Below, piece by piece: positions 16,118 to 24,841 of a stretch of 64,000 nt of DNA (the stretch's first letter is position 1; each line of letters begins with the position of its first letter). Source of the DNA: Aquipseudomonas guryensis (GTDB taxonomy: Bacteria; Pseudomonadota; Gammaproteobacteria; Pseudomonadales; Pseudomonadaceae); NCBI RefSeq assembly GCF_014164785.1, contig NZ_JACJFN010000006.1, forward strand, positions 62,001-126,000. Direction: 5' to 3'. Under the pieces are notes generated by a model, which was not told the origin of the DNA, did no database searches, and worked only from the letters and a program-made list of their open reading frames with translations. A program made the translations under genes and the position numbers.

Positions 16118-17017
16118 ATGGATCGCCACCATGAGATGAGCGTGTTTCTGGCGGTGGCCAGCGAGCTGAGCCTGGCTGCGGCAGCGCGGCGTCTGCAGAT
16201 CTCCGCGCCCACCGTGACCCGCGCTCTGGCCTCGCTGGAAAACCGCCTAGGAGTCACCTTGCTGCAACGCAGCACACGCGGCGTCAGCCTCAGCCCGGCT
16301 GGCGAGCGCTTTGCCCATGATTGCCGGCGCATCCTGCAGGATGTCAGCGACGCCGAAGCCTCCGCCTGCGGCCTGCATGCCCAGCCACGCGGTCATCTGC
16401 ACCTGGCCTCGCCGTTGCTGTTTGGCCAGCAACTGCTGATACCCATCGTGCTGGACTACTTGAACGACTATCCCGAGGTACAGGTCTTTGCCCGCTTCAT
16501 GGACCGCTTTCCCAACCTGCACGAAGAAGGGGTGGACGTGGCCATGCTGGCCGGCGAGCTGGCCGACTCCTCGCTGTTCGCCGTCAAAGTCGGCGACATC
16601 CGCCGGATTGTCTGCGCCAGCCCGGACTACCTGGCGGCACAGGGCACGCCGCAGCATCCTGAGGAGCTGCGCAGTCATGCGGTCGTTCACTCCAGCGCCG
16701 ACGCCCGTCTGCCCGAATGGCGCTTTCGCGAGGGCGCCACGACCCTCAACATTGCCCTGCGCCCACGCCTGAGCTGTGCCACCAACCAGGCCGCCATCGC
16801 CGCCGCCTGCCGGCATGCCGGGCTGACTCGCTGCATGAACTATCAGGTGCATGAGCAACTCGCCCAGGGCCATCTAGTGCAGGTGCTGCAAGCCTTCGAA
16901 CCAGCCGCCGTGCCCGTGCACCTGGCCTATCGCGAAGGCCGCAAGGCCGCCGCGCGCGTGCGCAGCTTTGTCGACTTCGCCAGCCAGCAGCTGCGGCAAC
17001 ACCCGGCGCTGCGCTGA
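16118..17017 (+). CDS. LysR-family transcriptional regulator (second of tandem pair)
   Basis: A 299-residue LysR regulator starting one base after the stop of the previous one (tga c atg). Paralogy with its neighbour is obvious throughout: AAAARRLQISAPTVTRALASLE against AAAARRLNMSPPSVTRAVAALE in the HTH, and RVRSFVDF near both C-termini. This indicates a local duplication with divergence of the effector domain. Downstream is a 180-nt gap with an AT-richer stretch at about 17070-17115 that may be its binding region in front of the GST gene. Confidence 0.93.
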   Translation: MDRHHEMSVFLAVASELSLAAAARRLQISAPTVTRALASLENRLGVTLLQRSTRGVSLSPAGERFAHDCRRILQDVSDAEASACGLHAQPRGHLHLASPLLFGQQLLIPIVLDYLNDYPEVQVFARFMDRFPNLHEEGVDVAMLAGELADSSLFAVKVGDIRRIVCASPDYLAAQGTPQHPEELRSHAVVHSSADARLPEWRFREGATTLNIALRPRLSCATNQAAIAAACRHAGLTRCMNYQVHEQLAQGHLVQVLQAFEPAAVPVHLAYREGRKAAARVRSFVDFASQQLRQHPALR

Positions 17018-17197
17018 GCACAGCAGCGCGGCCTGGCGCCGAGCCACATTGCTTTCTTGCAGTTGCTGAAATAAAGGATTGCGATTTTTGGTGATTCTGC
17101 TGATTCACGCTTAGGCAGAGTATGGCTCCCATCAGCGCGGCCCACTCAGGTAACCCCGGCCCGCTGAGCCCTCACTCACTCAAGCGCGGAGCCCAGC

Positions 17198-17827
17198 ATG
17201 TCGCACAATCCGATCAAACTTTACCGTCACCCACTCTCGGGCCATGCCCACCGCATCGAGCTGCTGCTCTCGCTGCTCAACCTGCCCACCGAGCTGGTCT
17301 TCGTCGACCTGGCCAAGGGGGCGCACAAGCAGCCGGAGTTCCTGGCCCTTAATTCCTTCGGCCAAGTTCCGGTGATCGACGACAACGGCACCGTGCTCAG
17401 CGACTCCAACGCCATCCTGGTCTACCTGGCGCAGAAATACGGCAACGGCCGCTGGCTGCCGAGCGAGCCGCTGGCCGCTGCAAAGGTACAGCGCTGGCTC
17501 TCGGTCGCCGCCGGGCAAATCGCCTCGGGGCCGGCCACTGCCCGCCTGATCACCGTCTTTGGCGCGCCGTACAACGCCGAGGAAACCATTGCCCGCTCTC
17601 ACGCCCTGCTCAAGGTGATGGACCAGGAGCTAAGCGCCAGCGCGTTCCTGGCCGGCGACCAGGCGACCCTGGCCGATGTGGCCGGCTATACCTATATCGC
17701 CCATGCCCCGGAAGGCAACGTGTCGCTCGCCGACTACCCGCATGTTCGTGCCTGGCTGGCGCGTATCGAAGCCCTGCCCGGTTTCGTACCGATGCAGCGT
17801 ACGGCTATCGGCCTGCAGAGCGCCTGA
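17198..17827 (+). CDS. Glutathione S-transferase family protein
   Basis: A 209-residue GST. The thioredoxin-like N-half has YRHPLSGHAHRIELLLSLL, then GQVPVIDDNG and LSDSNAILVYLAQKYG, the glutathione gamma-glutamyl site. The C-half has the N-capping-type ATLADVAGYTY. It differs clearly from the GST at 13333, so it is not a recent duplicate. It is followed after 68 nt by the flavin/iron-sulfur oxidoreductase and then a SnoaL-like gene, all on the plus strand downstream of the LysR pair, suggesting a LysR-controlled redox or detoxification operon. Confidence 0.9.
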   Translation: MSHNPIKLYRHPLSGHAHRIELLLSLLNLPTELVFVDLAKGAHKQPEFLALNSFGQVPVIDDNGTVLSDSNAILVYLAQKYGNGRWLPSEPLAAAKVQRWLSVAAGQIASGPATARLITVFGAPYNAEETIARSHALLKVMDQELSASAFLAGDQATLADVAGYTYIAHAPEGNVSLADYPHVRAWLARIEALPGFVPMQRTAIGLQSA

Positions 17828-17895
17828 GTCCATCGGGCCTGGCCAGCGTCGCGTTGGATAGCGCGCTGGCCAGTCCCCCCTTACGGAGACCACAT

Positions 17896-19950
17896 ATGAA
17901 CCTGCCTCCCGAACCCACCTCTTCGCCCTGGCATGCCGGGGAGCAGCAGTTGCAGGCCAGCCTCGGGGTCGCCGAGCGCATGGCGGTGTTCGGCAGCAAG
18001 GTGATCCGCGACTACATGCCGGATCAGCACCGCAATTTCTACCGACAACTACCGTTCATTCTGCTGGGGACGGTGGATGCCGAAGGCCGCCCCTGGGCCA
18101 GTATTCTCGAAGGCGAGCCGGGTTTTGCCCACTCGCCTGATCCACGCCGGCTGCAGCTGGCGACCTCGCCGCAGCCCAGTGACCCTGCGGCCAGCGCCCT
18201 GCAAGCCGGCGCGGCGGTCGGCCTGCTCGGCATCGAGCTGCACACGCGGCGGCGTAACCGGGTCAATGGAACGGTCGAGCAGCATGGCGAAAACGGCCTG
18301 AGCATTGCGGTCGAACATGCCTTCGGCAACTGCCCGCAATACATCCAGCTACGCCAGTTGCAGCTTCAGCCCCAGGCACCGAGTGCTACCACTGTGGAAG
18401 CCGAACAGCGCGACAGCCTGGATGCCGCCGCCCGCGCCGTGATCGGCCAGGCCGATACCTTCTTCGTCGCAAGCTATGTCGAGCACGCCGACGGCAGCCG
18501 CTCGGTGGATGTATCCCATCGCGGCGGGCAGAGCGGCTTCGTGCGCGTAGAAGGCAATCGCCTGACCATCCCCGACTTCGCCGGCAACCTGCACTTCAAT
18601 ACCCTCGGCAATCTGCTGCTCAACCCACGCGCCGGCCTGCTGTTCATCGACTTCGCCAGCGGCGATCTGCTGCAGCTCAGCGGACGCACCGAGCTGATTC
18701 TCGAGGGCCCGCAGATCGCCGCCTTCCAGGGTGCGGAGCGGCTCTGGCAGCTGGATGTCGAGCGACTGGTACGGCGCCCCGCCGCACTCCGGCTGCGCTG
18801 GCAATTCGAGGGTTACTCGCCGAACAGCCTGATGACCGGCAGCTGGAGCGAAGCCGAGGCGCGCCTGGCTGCCGAAGCCTTGCGCGAGCAATGGCGCACG
18901 CTGCGCGTGACGCGCATCGTCGAGGAAAGCGCCAATATCCGCTCCTTCTACCTGGAGCCAGACGATGGCGCCGGCTTGCCGATTTTCCAGGCCGGCCAGC
19001 ACCTGCCGCTACGCCTGCGCCTTCCCGGCCAGGAGCAGCCGCTGATCCGCACCTACAGCCTGAGCAGCGCACCTTCCGACCACTTCCTGCGCATCAGCGT
19101 CAAGCGCGAGGGCCTGGTCTCGACCTACCTGCACGAGCAGATCGGCGTCGGCAGCCGTCTCGAATGCCGGGCGCCGCAGGGCCGCTTCAGCCTCGATGCC
19201 GACCAGCGCCGGCCTGTGGTGCTGCTGGCCGCCGGGGTTGGCGTCACGCCCCTGCTGGCGATGCTGCGCGAGGTGATCTACCAGAACCTGCGCCTACGCC
19301 GCTCGCGACGTGTGTGGTTCGTACAAAGCGCCCGGCAGCTGGCCGATCTGGCCTTTCGCGAGGAGCTGCAGACCTTGCTGCAGCGCGGCGGTGAGTCGAT
19401 ACAGGCCGTGCGCCTGCTCAGCCAGCCGGAAGTGCACGCCAGCGAGGGCGAGGACTTCGAGCTGAGCGGACGCATCGATATCGACCTGCTCAAGCAGCTG
19501 CTGCCTTTCGACGACTTCGACTTCTACCTGTGCGGGCCGAGTGCCTTTACCCAGGATCTCTACGACGGTCTGCGCGCGCTGAATATCGGCGATGAGCGCA
19601 TCCATGCGGAAACCTTCGGCCCGTCGAGCCTGCGCCGCCAGGTCAGCCAGGCAGCCCCGGCGCCAGAGCAACCGCCAGCCGCCACCACGCCGGTTGCCGT
19701 GCTGTTCCAGCACTCGGCCAAGGAAGCGCGCTGGACACCCGGCAGCGGCAGCCTGCTGGAGCTGGCCGAGAGCCGCGGTCTGAACCCGGAATTCAGTTGC
19801 CGCGGCGGTTCCTGCGGCACCTGCCGCACCCGCCTGCTCGCTGGCCAGGTGCACTACCCCATGCCACCTGCCGAAGCGCCCGCAGCCGGTGAGGTGCTGA
19901 TCTGCTGCGCCATACCGGCCGGCGACAAACCGCTGCTACTCGATCTCTAA
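17896..19950 (+). CDS. PNPOx-FNR-[2Fe-2S] fusion oxidoreductase
   Basis: A 684-residue soluble protein with three parts. The N-terminal 290 residues resemble pyridoxamine-phosphate-oxidase-like flavin-binding proteins (NFYRQLPFILLGTVDAEGRPW, FNTLGNLLLNPRAGLLFIDF). A ferredoxin-reductase module follows, with FAD motif RTYSLSSAP near residue 385, a nucleotide-site LLAAGVGVTPLLAML near 444 and YLCGPSAF. The C-terminus is a plant-type ferredoxin with CRGGSCGTC (first Cys about 635) and a final ICCA. Electrons from NAD(P)H could pass via FAD and the cluster to the N-terminal flavin domain or an outside partner. Start: ATG at 17896 after ACGGAGA. The substrate is unknown. Confidence 0.9.
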   Translation: MNLPPEPTSSPWHAGEQQLQASLGVAERMAVFGSKVIRDYMPDQHRNFYRQLPFILLGTVDAEGRPWASILEGEPGFAHSPDPRRLQLATSPQPSDPAASALQAGAAVGLLGIELHTRRRNRVNGTVEQHGENGLSIAVEHAFGNCPQYIQLRQLQLQPQAPSATTVEAEQRDSLDAAARAVIGQADTFFVASYVEHADGSRSVDVSHRGGQSGFVRVEGNRLTIPDFAGNLHFNTLGNLLLNPRAGLLFIDFASGDLLQLSGRTELILEGPQIAAFQGAERLWQLDVERLVRRPAALRLRWQFEGYSPNSLMTGSWSEAEARLAAEALREQWRTLRVTRIVEESANIRSFYLEPDDGAGLPIFQAGQHLPLRLRLPGQEQPLIRTYSLSSAPSDHFLRISVKREGLVSTYLHEQIGVGSRLECRAPQGRFSLDADQRRPVVLLAAGVGVTPLLAMLREVIYQNLRLRRSRRVWFVQSARQLADLAFREELQTLLQRGGESIQAVRLLSQPEVHASEGEDFELSGRIDIDLLKQLLPFDDFDFYLCGPSAFTQDLYDGLRALNIGDERIHAETFGPSSLRRQVSQAAPAPEQPPAATTPVAVLFQHSAKEARWTPGSGSLLELAESRGLNPEFSCRGGSCGTCRTRLLAGQVHYPMPPAEAPAAGEVLICCAIPAGDKPLLLDL

Positions 19951-19969
19951 CCCACATCAGGACCGTGCC

Positions 19970-20446
19970 ATGAACCATGCCGAGCAACGCCCACCCCTGC
20001 CCCCCTTTACCCGCGACAGCGCCATACAGAAAGTGCGCATGGCCGAAGACGGCTGGAACAGCCGCGACCCCGAGCGCGTGGCCCTCGCCTATACGGCCGA
20101 CAGTCGCTGGCGCAACCGCAACGAGTTCCCGTTGGGGCGCGAGCAGATCCGCGCCTTTCTCACCGGTAAATGGCAGCGCGAACAGGAATACCGCCTGATC
20201 AAGGAGCTCTGGGCGTTCACCGACAACCGCATCGCCGTGCGCTTCGCCTACGAGTGGCACGATGCCAGCGGCCAGTGGTTTCGCTCCTACGGCAACGAAA
20301 ACTGGGAATTCAATGAACACGGCCTGATGCGCGAGCGCCACGCCAGCATCAACGACCTGGCCATCAGCGCAGAGGATCGCCTGTTCCACTGGCCTTTGGG
20401 CAGCCGTCCGGAAGACCACCCCAGCCTCAGCGAACTCGGCCTGTAA
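19970..20446 (+). CDS. Nuclear transport factor 2-like (DUF1348) protein
   Basis: A 158-residue protein of the SnoaL/NTF2-like superfamily, DUF1348 type: KVRMAEDGWNSRDPERVALAYT, the SRWRNRNEFPLGREQI block and RFAYEWHDASGQWFRSYGNENWEF are characteristic. Function is not established for this family; the cone-shaped fold often binds small hydrophobic molecules. It begins 19 nt after the oxidoreductase stop and is the last gene before the terminator at 20497, so it belongs to the GST-oxidoreductase operon. Confidence 0.88.
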   Translation: MNHAEQRPPLPPFTRDSAIQKVRMAEDGWNSRDPERVALAYTADSRWRNRNEFPLGREQIRAFLTGKWQREQEYRLIKELWAFTDNRIAVRFAYEWHDASGQWFRSYGNENWEFNEHGLMRERHASINDLAISAEDRLFHWPLGSRPEDHPSLSELGL

Positions 20447-20496
20447 CCACCTTTGTCACAACCTTGAAGGTCGGCCTCCTACGCTCCTTGGCCTTG

Positions 20497-20525
20497 CGGC
20501 GCCTTACTGGCGCCGTTGTTTTTTG
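20497..20525 (+). terminator. Intrinsic terminator of the GST-oxidoreductase operon
   Basis: Stem cggcgcc / ggcgccg with a ttact loop, followed by ttgtttttt. It lies 50 nt after the stop of the DUF1348 gene. Confidence 0.88.
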
Positions 20526-20658
20526 CTGGCGAATCTAAGTCGCTCCGGCTGCACCCGCAGAGGGGTTAGTGCCCTGCACTATGGGGTAAGTGGCGGCACC
20601 GATAGCCGCTATCGAACAGTTGCTGTGCTGGCCAGACCGGATTTACAACGCGAATGCG

Positions 20659-21129
20659 TCAGGCCTGCTGCTCTTCTGCGGCAAGCTGGCGAATGTAATG
20701 GGCAAAACCGGGATCTTCACCGCGCAGCAACTCCGGCAGGCGCGCCCGGAAATCCTCACGCCGGCTCCATTCGCGCATGTAGTCCTCCCAGGAGTGCCAA
20801 CGACGACGCTTCTTGGCGTCCATGTCGTCTTCGTAGACCAGCAGATAGGCTCGCTCGAACAGCGAGATCAGCATGTCGAAGATCACCCACATGCGCTCAC
20901 GCTGCTCATCACTGAGATCCGGCGTAGCAGCCTGGCTGCGCAGGCGCAGATCAGGGTTAGCCAGTACCACTTCGAGAAAGTCGATGTAGGCATCGGAAAT
21001 CTGCTGCCAGATGGCCTCCTCCTCGTTCTCGCGCTCCTTGCGCTGCTCGAAGAGGAATACCCCCAGAGCAAAAGGTAAGGCCACCACGGTGACAATGTAG
21101 GACAGCAGTTCCCAGGTTTGCAGCGTCAT
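20659..21129 (-). CDS. Hypothetical single-pass membrane protein
   Basis: A 156-residue protein that I do not recognise. It has one N-terminal membrane segment (about residues 5-28, LLSYIVTVVALPFALGVFLFEQ), then a charged, probably helical cytoplasmic domain rich in Glu and Arg (RKERENEEEAIWQQI, KKRRRWHSWEDYMREWSRRED). The frame is open upstream to 21540, but that extension is a decayed HD-GYP fragment; the ATG at 21129 sits right before the membrane segment. No operon partner is visible. Pseudomonas homologues probably exist, but I can name no family. Confidence 0.7.
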   Translation of the reverse strand: MTLQTWELLSYIVTVVALPFALGVFLFEQRKERENEEEAIWQQISDAYIDFLEVVLANPDLRLRSQAATPDLSDEQRERMWVIFDMLISLFERAYLLVYEDDMDAKKRRRWHSWEDYMREWSRREDFRARLPELLRGEDPGFAHYIRQLAAEEQQA

Positions 21130-21183
21130 AAGGGTTCCAGTGCAGGGCAAATCGACAAGGCAACTATTACACCCTGTTAAGCC

Positions 21184-21480
21184 CTGCTCCGCCCAGCGCT
21201 CCTTGATCACCAGGATCTCCGGCAGACAGCCCAAAAACAGCTCCACCATCTGCAGATCGAAGTGCTTGCCACTTTCGCGATGCAGTAGTGGCAGGGTTTC
21301 CCCCACCGACCAGGCTGCCTGGCATGGACGCACACTGGTTAGTGCGTCGAACACGTCGGCTATGGCAACGATACGTATGGTGATTAGGATCTGCTCACCC
21401 TTGAGGCCATTGGAGTAGCCGCTGCCATCCCAAATCGGTATCACCGGGCAAACTCCAGCACTATCTACCAGTCTAGGGTC
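21184..21480 (-). pseudogene. HD-GYP domain remnant (c-di-GMP phosphodiesterase C-terminal fragment)
   Basis: About 99 codons matching the C-terminal half of HD-GYP domains: WDGSGYSNGLKGEQI, RIVAIADVFDALTS and LLHRESGKHFDLQMVELFL. The HD dyad and the preceding HHE-type motif are missing, as is any receiver or sensor domain. The fragment has no start of its own: upstream is only the htpG terminator. It happens to read in frame into the membrane-protein gene at 21129. It is best read as a 5'-truncated gene relic; substitutions such as DGSGYSN for DGSGYPx fit relaxed selection. Confidence 0.8.
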
Positions 21481-21507
21481 ACCGCGATGAGCGCTTCCTT
21501 CGGGCAT

Positions 21508-21531
21508 AAAAAAGCCCGCCGAAGCGGGCTT
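21508..21531 (-). terminator. Intrinsic terminator of htpG
   Basis: Stem aagcccgc / gcgggctt with a cgaa tetraloop. On the minus strand it is followed by a run of T (complement of aaaaaa at 21508-21513), 17 nt past the htpG stop codon. Confidence 0.92.
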
Positions 21532-21547
21532 GTTCAACAACTGCAGG

Positions 21548-23452
21548 TCAGGCGGAGAGCTCGACCAGCAGTTTGTTCAGGCGCTGCACGTAGGCGGCCG
21601 GGTCTTTCAGGCTGTCGCCGGCGGCCAGGGCGGCCTGATCGAAGAGAATGTGCGACAGGTCGGCGAAGCGCTCCTCGTCTGGCTCGGCGTCCAGCTTCTC
21701 GATCAGCGGGTGGGCCGGGTTGATCTCGAAGATCGGCTTGGATTCCGGCACTTTCTGCCCGCTGGCTTCGAGGATCTGGCGCATCTGCAGGCCGAGGTCC
21801 TGCTCGCCGATGGCGAGGATCGCTGGCGAATCGGTCAGGCGGTGCGATACGCGCACCTGGGCAACCTGCTCGCCGAGGGCACCCTTGAGGCGCTCGACCA
21901 GGCCTTCCTTGGTCTTGGCGATTTCTTCCTGGGCCTTCTTGTCCTCTTCCGAGTCCAGCTTGCCGAGGTCGAGGTCGCCACGAGCCACGTCGACGAAGCT
22001 CTTGCCATCGAACTCGCTCAGGTAGCTCATCAGCCACTCGTCGATGCGGTCGGTAAGCAGCAGCACTTCGATGCCTTTCTTGCGGAACACTTCCAGGTGC
22101 GGGCTGTTCTTCACCTGGGCGTAGGTTTCACCGGTGAGGAAGTAGATCTTGTCCTGGCCTTCCTTGGCACGCGCCAGGTAGTCGGCCAGGGCCACGGACT
22201 GCTCGCCGTCATCACCTGCGGTGGAGGCGAATCGCAGCAGGCTGGCGATCTTCTCCTTGTTGGCGAAGTCTTCCGCCGGGCCTTCCTTGAGCACCTGGCC
22301 GAAGTTCTTCCAAAAGGTCTTGTACTGCTCGGGTTCGTTCTTCGCCAGTTTCTCCAGCATATCCAGCACGCGCTTGGTCAGCGCCGTCTTCATCGAGTCG
22401 ATGACCGGGTCTTTCTGCAGGATTTCGCGGGACACGTTGAGCGACAGGTCGTTGGAGTCGACCACACCCTTGATGAAGCGCAGGTACAGCGGCAGGAACT
22501 CGTCGGCCTGATCCATGATGAACACGCGCTGCACATACAGCTTGAGGCCGCGCGGCGCTTCGCGCTGGTACAGGTCGAACGGCGCACGGCCCGGCACGTA
22601 GAGCAGCGAGGTGTATTCCAGCTTGCCTTCGACCTTGTTGTGGCTCCAGCTCAGCGGGTTCTCGTAGTCGTGGGCGACGTGCTTGTAGAACTCCTGGTAT
22701 TCCTCGTCCTTGACCTCGGTGCGGCCGCGGGTCCACAGCGCGCTGGCGCGGTTGACGGTTTCCCACTCGGGCTCGGCCGGCTTGTCCTTCTCTTCGCCGT
22801 GGAATTCCTTCAGCAGTTCGATTGGCAGGGCGATGTGGTCGGAGTACTTCTTGACGATGTTGCGCAGGCGCCAGCCATCGGCGAACTCTTCTTCCCCTGC
22901 CTTCAGGTGCAGGACGATGCGGGTGCCGCGCTCGGCTTTCTCGACGGTGGCGACTTCGAAGTCGCCCTCGCCCTTGCTCGACCAGTGCACGCCTTCGCTG
23001 GCGGCCAGGCCGGCGCGGCGGCTGTACACGTCAACCTTGTCGGCGACGATGAAGGCGCTGTAGAAGCCCACACCGAACTGGCCGATCAGGTGCGAATCCT
23101 TCTTGTGGTCGCCGGTGAGGTTCTTCATGAAATCGGCGGTGCCGGACTTGGCGATGGTGCCGAGGTGGGCGATGGCCTCCTCGCGGCTCAGGCCGATGCC
23201 GTTGTCTTCGAGGGTGACGGTCTTGGCGTCCTTGTCGAAGGTCAGGCGAATCTTCAGCTCGGCGCCGCCTTCCAGCAGCTCCGGCTTGGCCAGCGCTTCG
23301 AAACGCAGCTTGTCGGCAGCATCCGAGGCGTTGGAAATCAGCTCACGAAGGAAGATTTCCTTGTTCGAATACAGCGAATGAATCATCAGGTGAAGCAGCT
23401 GCTTCACCTCGGTCTGGAAGCCCAGGGTTTCTTTTTGAGTTTCCACACTCAT
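21548..23452 (-). CDS. htpG: Molecular chaperone HtpG (Hsp90)
   Basis: A 634-residue cytosolic ATP-dependent chaperone of standard length. The N-terminal GHKL ATPase motifs are complete: ELISNASDAADKLRF, LEDNGIGLSREE and GQFGVGFYSAFIVADKV. The middle domain contains the arginine region SLNVSREILQ. The C-terminal dimerisation domain ends at 21548. It has its own terminator at 21508. Position corresponds to PA1596 in P. aeruginosa. Confidence 0.97.
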   Translation of the reverse strand: MSVETQKETLGFQTEVKQLLHLMIHSLYSNKEIFLRELISNASDAADKLRFEALAKPELLEGGAELKIRLTFDKDAKTVTLEDNGIGLSREEAIAHLGTIAKSGTADFMKNLTGDHKKDSHLIGQFGVGFYSAFIVADKVDVYSRRAGLAASEGVHWSSKGEGDFEVATVEKAERGTRIVLHLKAGEEEFADGWRLRNIVKKYSDHIALPIELLKEFHGEEKDKPAEPEWETVNRASALWTRGRTEVKDEEYQEFYKHVAHDYENPLSWSHNKVEGKLEYTSLLYVPGRAPFDLYQREAPRGLKLYVQRVFIMDQADEFLPLYLRFIKGVVDSNDLSLNVSREILQKDPVIDSMKTALTKRVLDMLEKLAKNEPEQYKTFWKNFGQVLKEGPAEDFANKEKIASLLRFASTAGDDGEQSVALADYLARAKEGQDKIYFLTGETYAQVKNSPHLEVFRKKGIEVLLLTDRIDEWLMSYLSEFDGKSFVDVARGDLDLGKLDSEEDKKAQEEIAKTKEGLVERLKGALGEQVAQVRVSHRLTDSPAILAIGEQDLGLQMRQILEASGQKVPESKPIFEINPAHPLIEKLDAEPDEERFADLSHILFDQAALAAGDSLKDPAAYVQRLNKLLVELSA

Positions 23453-23551
23453 GGTCGTCTAACTCCACATGCAGGACAGGCCGCAAACGCGGCGGATGTC
23501 ATGCAGATGGGGACTTCAGAATGAATTTCAAGGGCTTGGGGAAAAACCGGG

Positions 23552-24796
23552 TCAGGGTTCGAGTAGCTCGACCCGGCTGATTTCATCTGGATGCAGGGCA
23601 AAGGTGGCCTGTCCGGCACCACCATGCTGCTGGCTCAGGCGGATGCTGCCGTCTGCGGCAAGGCCGGCGAAGCGTCCTTCGGCCGTGCCACCATTGAGCT
23701 TGACCACACGCATGCTGAGGTTCTGGTACTGCTGCGGGTTGCTCAACAGACGCAGCAGCGAGAAACGCTGGCGGCGGTCCGGCTTGGTTCGCGCCGGCTC
23801 GTTGAGAGCCACGTCCTCGCTCACCACCGGCTTGGCGGCCACCACGCTCGGCAAGCTCAGCGCCGGGTAACGATCGCCTTTGACCTGCCAGCCACGCGCA
23901 CCCTTCTCCAGCTGCAGATCCAAGCGCTGTTCCTGGCCATTGACCTTCGCCACCACGGCCAGCGGCACACTGCTGGCCGGAAAGCTTACTGCCGGCAACT
24001 CCAGCAACTGCACGACACGGCTGTTGAAGCGCCGCTGAAGGTAATCCTCGACCACATGAGCCAGGGTTTCCTGCGAGTCGAACGCGGTATCCAGTTGCCC
24101 GTCGCGGTAGCGCAGGCGATCGGTGAACAACTCCAGGCGACCACTCAGGGTGGTGCCGTATTGCGGTGGCAATACCAGATGGAAATCGCCATTCAGCTTG
24201 TTCGGCGGCAGCGCCTGCAGGTCCAGGTGCAGGGTGTAGCCCTTGCTCAGGCGGCGCGCCTCGGGCAAGTCCTGCTCGGGCAGCAGCCAGCTGACTTCGA
24301 CCTCGGGCAGCTCACCCTGGTCTTCCGGCAGCACATCCAGGCGGATAGGCGCCTGTGTAGCCTGCGGCAGGCGAATCTTCACCTCGCGACGAGCAAAGAA
24401 GTCCTGCCCCTCGCGCAAGCTGAGTACGCCATCGATCAGCTCGGCATGCTGCGGCATGAACGGCTGGTGGTTCAATTCACCACGCAACTGGATATCCAGC
24501 TCCGCAGGGGCCTGTGCGGCAGGTTTCAGCCACTCCAGACTAAGGATCGCCTGCAGGCGCTCGGCATCTTTGTTGGCCATCAGCACCAGCCCCACGATCA
24601 GCGGGATAAAACCCAGAGCCAGCAGGCCAATTGCACTGCGTGCACGACGCCAGTGGCGCAACACATAGATCAGCGTGAGCGGTGGCAGCAGGCTGCCCCA
24701 ACCCCACAACAGACTGGTGGCGAAAGCCCGCATGACCAGCCAGACCAGCCCGCTCAGCATCAGCAGCAGGCCGCCAAGGATCAGCAACGCATCCAT
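23552..24796 (-). CDS. Hypothetical membrane-anchored protein
   Basis: A 414-residue protein. The first 75 residues hold three hydrophobic segments (about 2-22, 28-44 and 56-76, LGFIPLIVGLVLMANK). The remaining 335 residues are soluble, beta-rich and probably periplasmic, with many short hydrophobic strands (LNGDFHLVLPPQYGTTLSGRLELFTDRLRY) and no catalytic motif or cysteine cluster that I can see. The end (RVVKLNGGTAEGRFAGLAADGSIRLSQ) looks like a small beta-barrel. It lies 99 nt downstream-side of htpG on the same strand, the position of PA1595. Function unknown. Confidence 0.75.
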   Translation of the reverse strand: MDALLILGGLLLMLSGLVWLVMRAFATSLLWGWGSLLPPLTLIYVLRHWRRARSAIGLLALGFIPLIVGLVLMANKDAERLQAILSLEWLKPAAQAPAELDIQLRGELNHQPFMPQHAELIDGVLSLREGQDFFARREVKIRLPQATQAPIRLDVLPEDQGELPEVEVSWLLPEQDLPEARRLSKGYTLHLDLQALPPNKLNGDFHLVLPPQYGTTLSGRLELFTDRLRYRDGQLDTAFDSQETLAHVVEDYLQRRFNSRVVQLLELPAVSFPASSVPLAVVAKVNGQEQRLDLQLEKGARGWQVKGDRYPALSLPSVVAAKPVVSEDVALNEPARTKPDRRQRFSLLRLLSNPQQYQNLSMRVVKLNGGTAEGRFAGLAADGSIRLSQQHGGAGQATFALHPDEISRVELLEP

Positions 24797-24841
24797 CCAG
24801 GATTCCTTATTTTTCTTGGCCGCCGCTACGCTGGGCGCTGC

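Noticed and set aside
21530..23524. 664-codon open frame antisense to htpG
   Set aside because: Mirror-frame artefact of a GC-rich gene; htpG on the other strand is complete and has all Hsp90 motifs.
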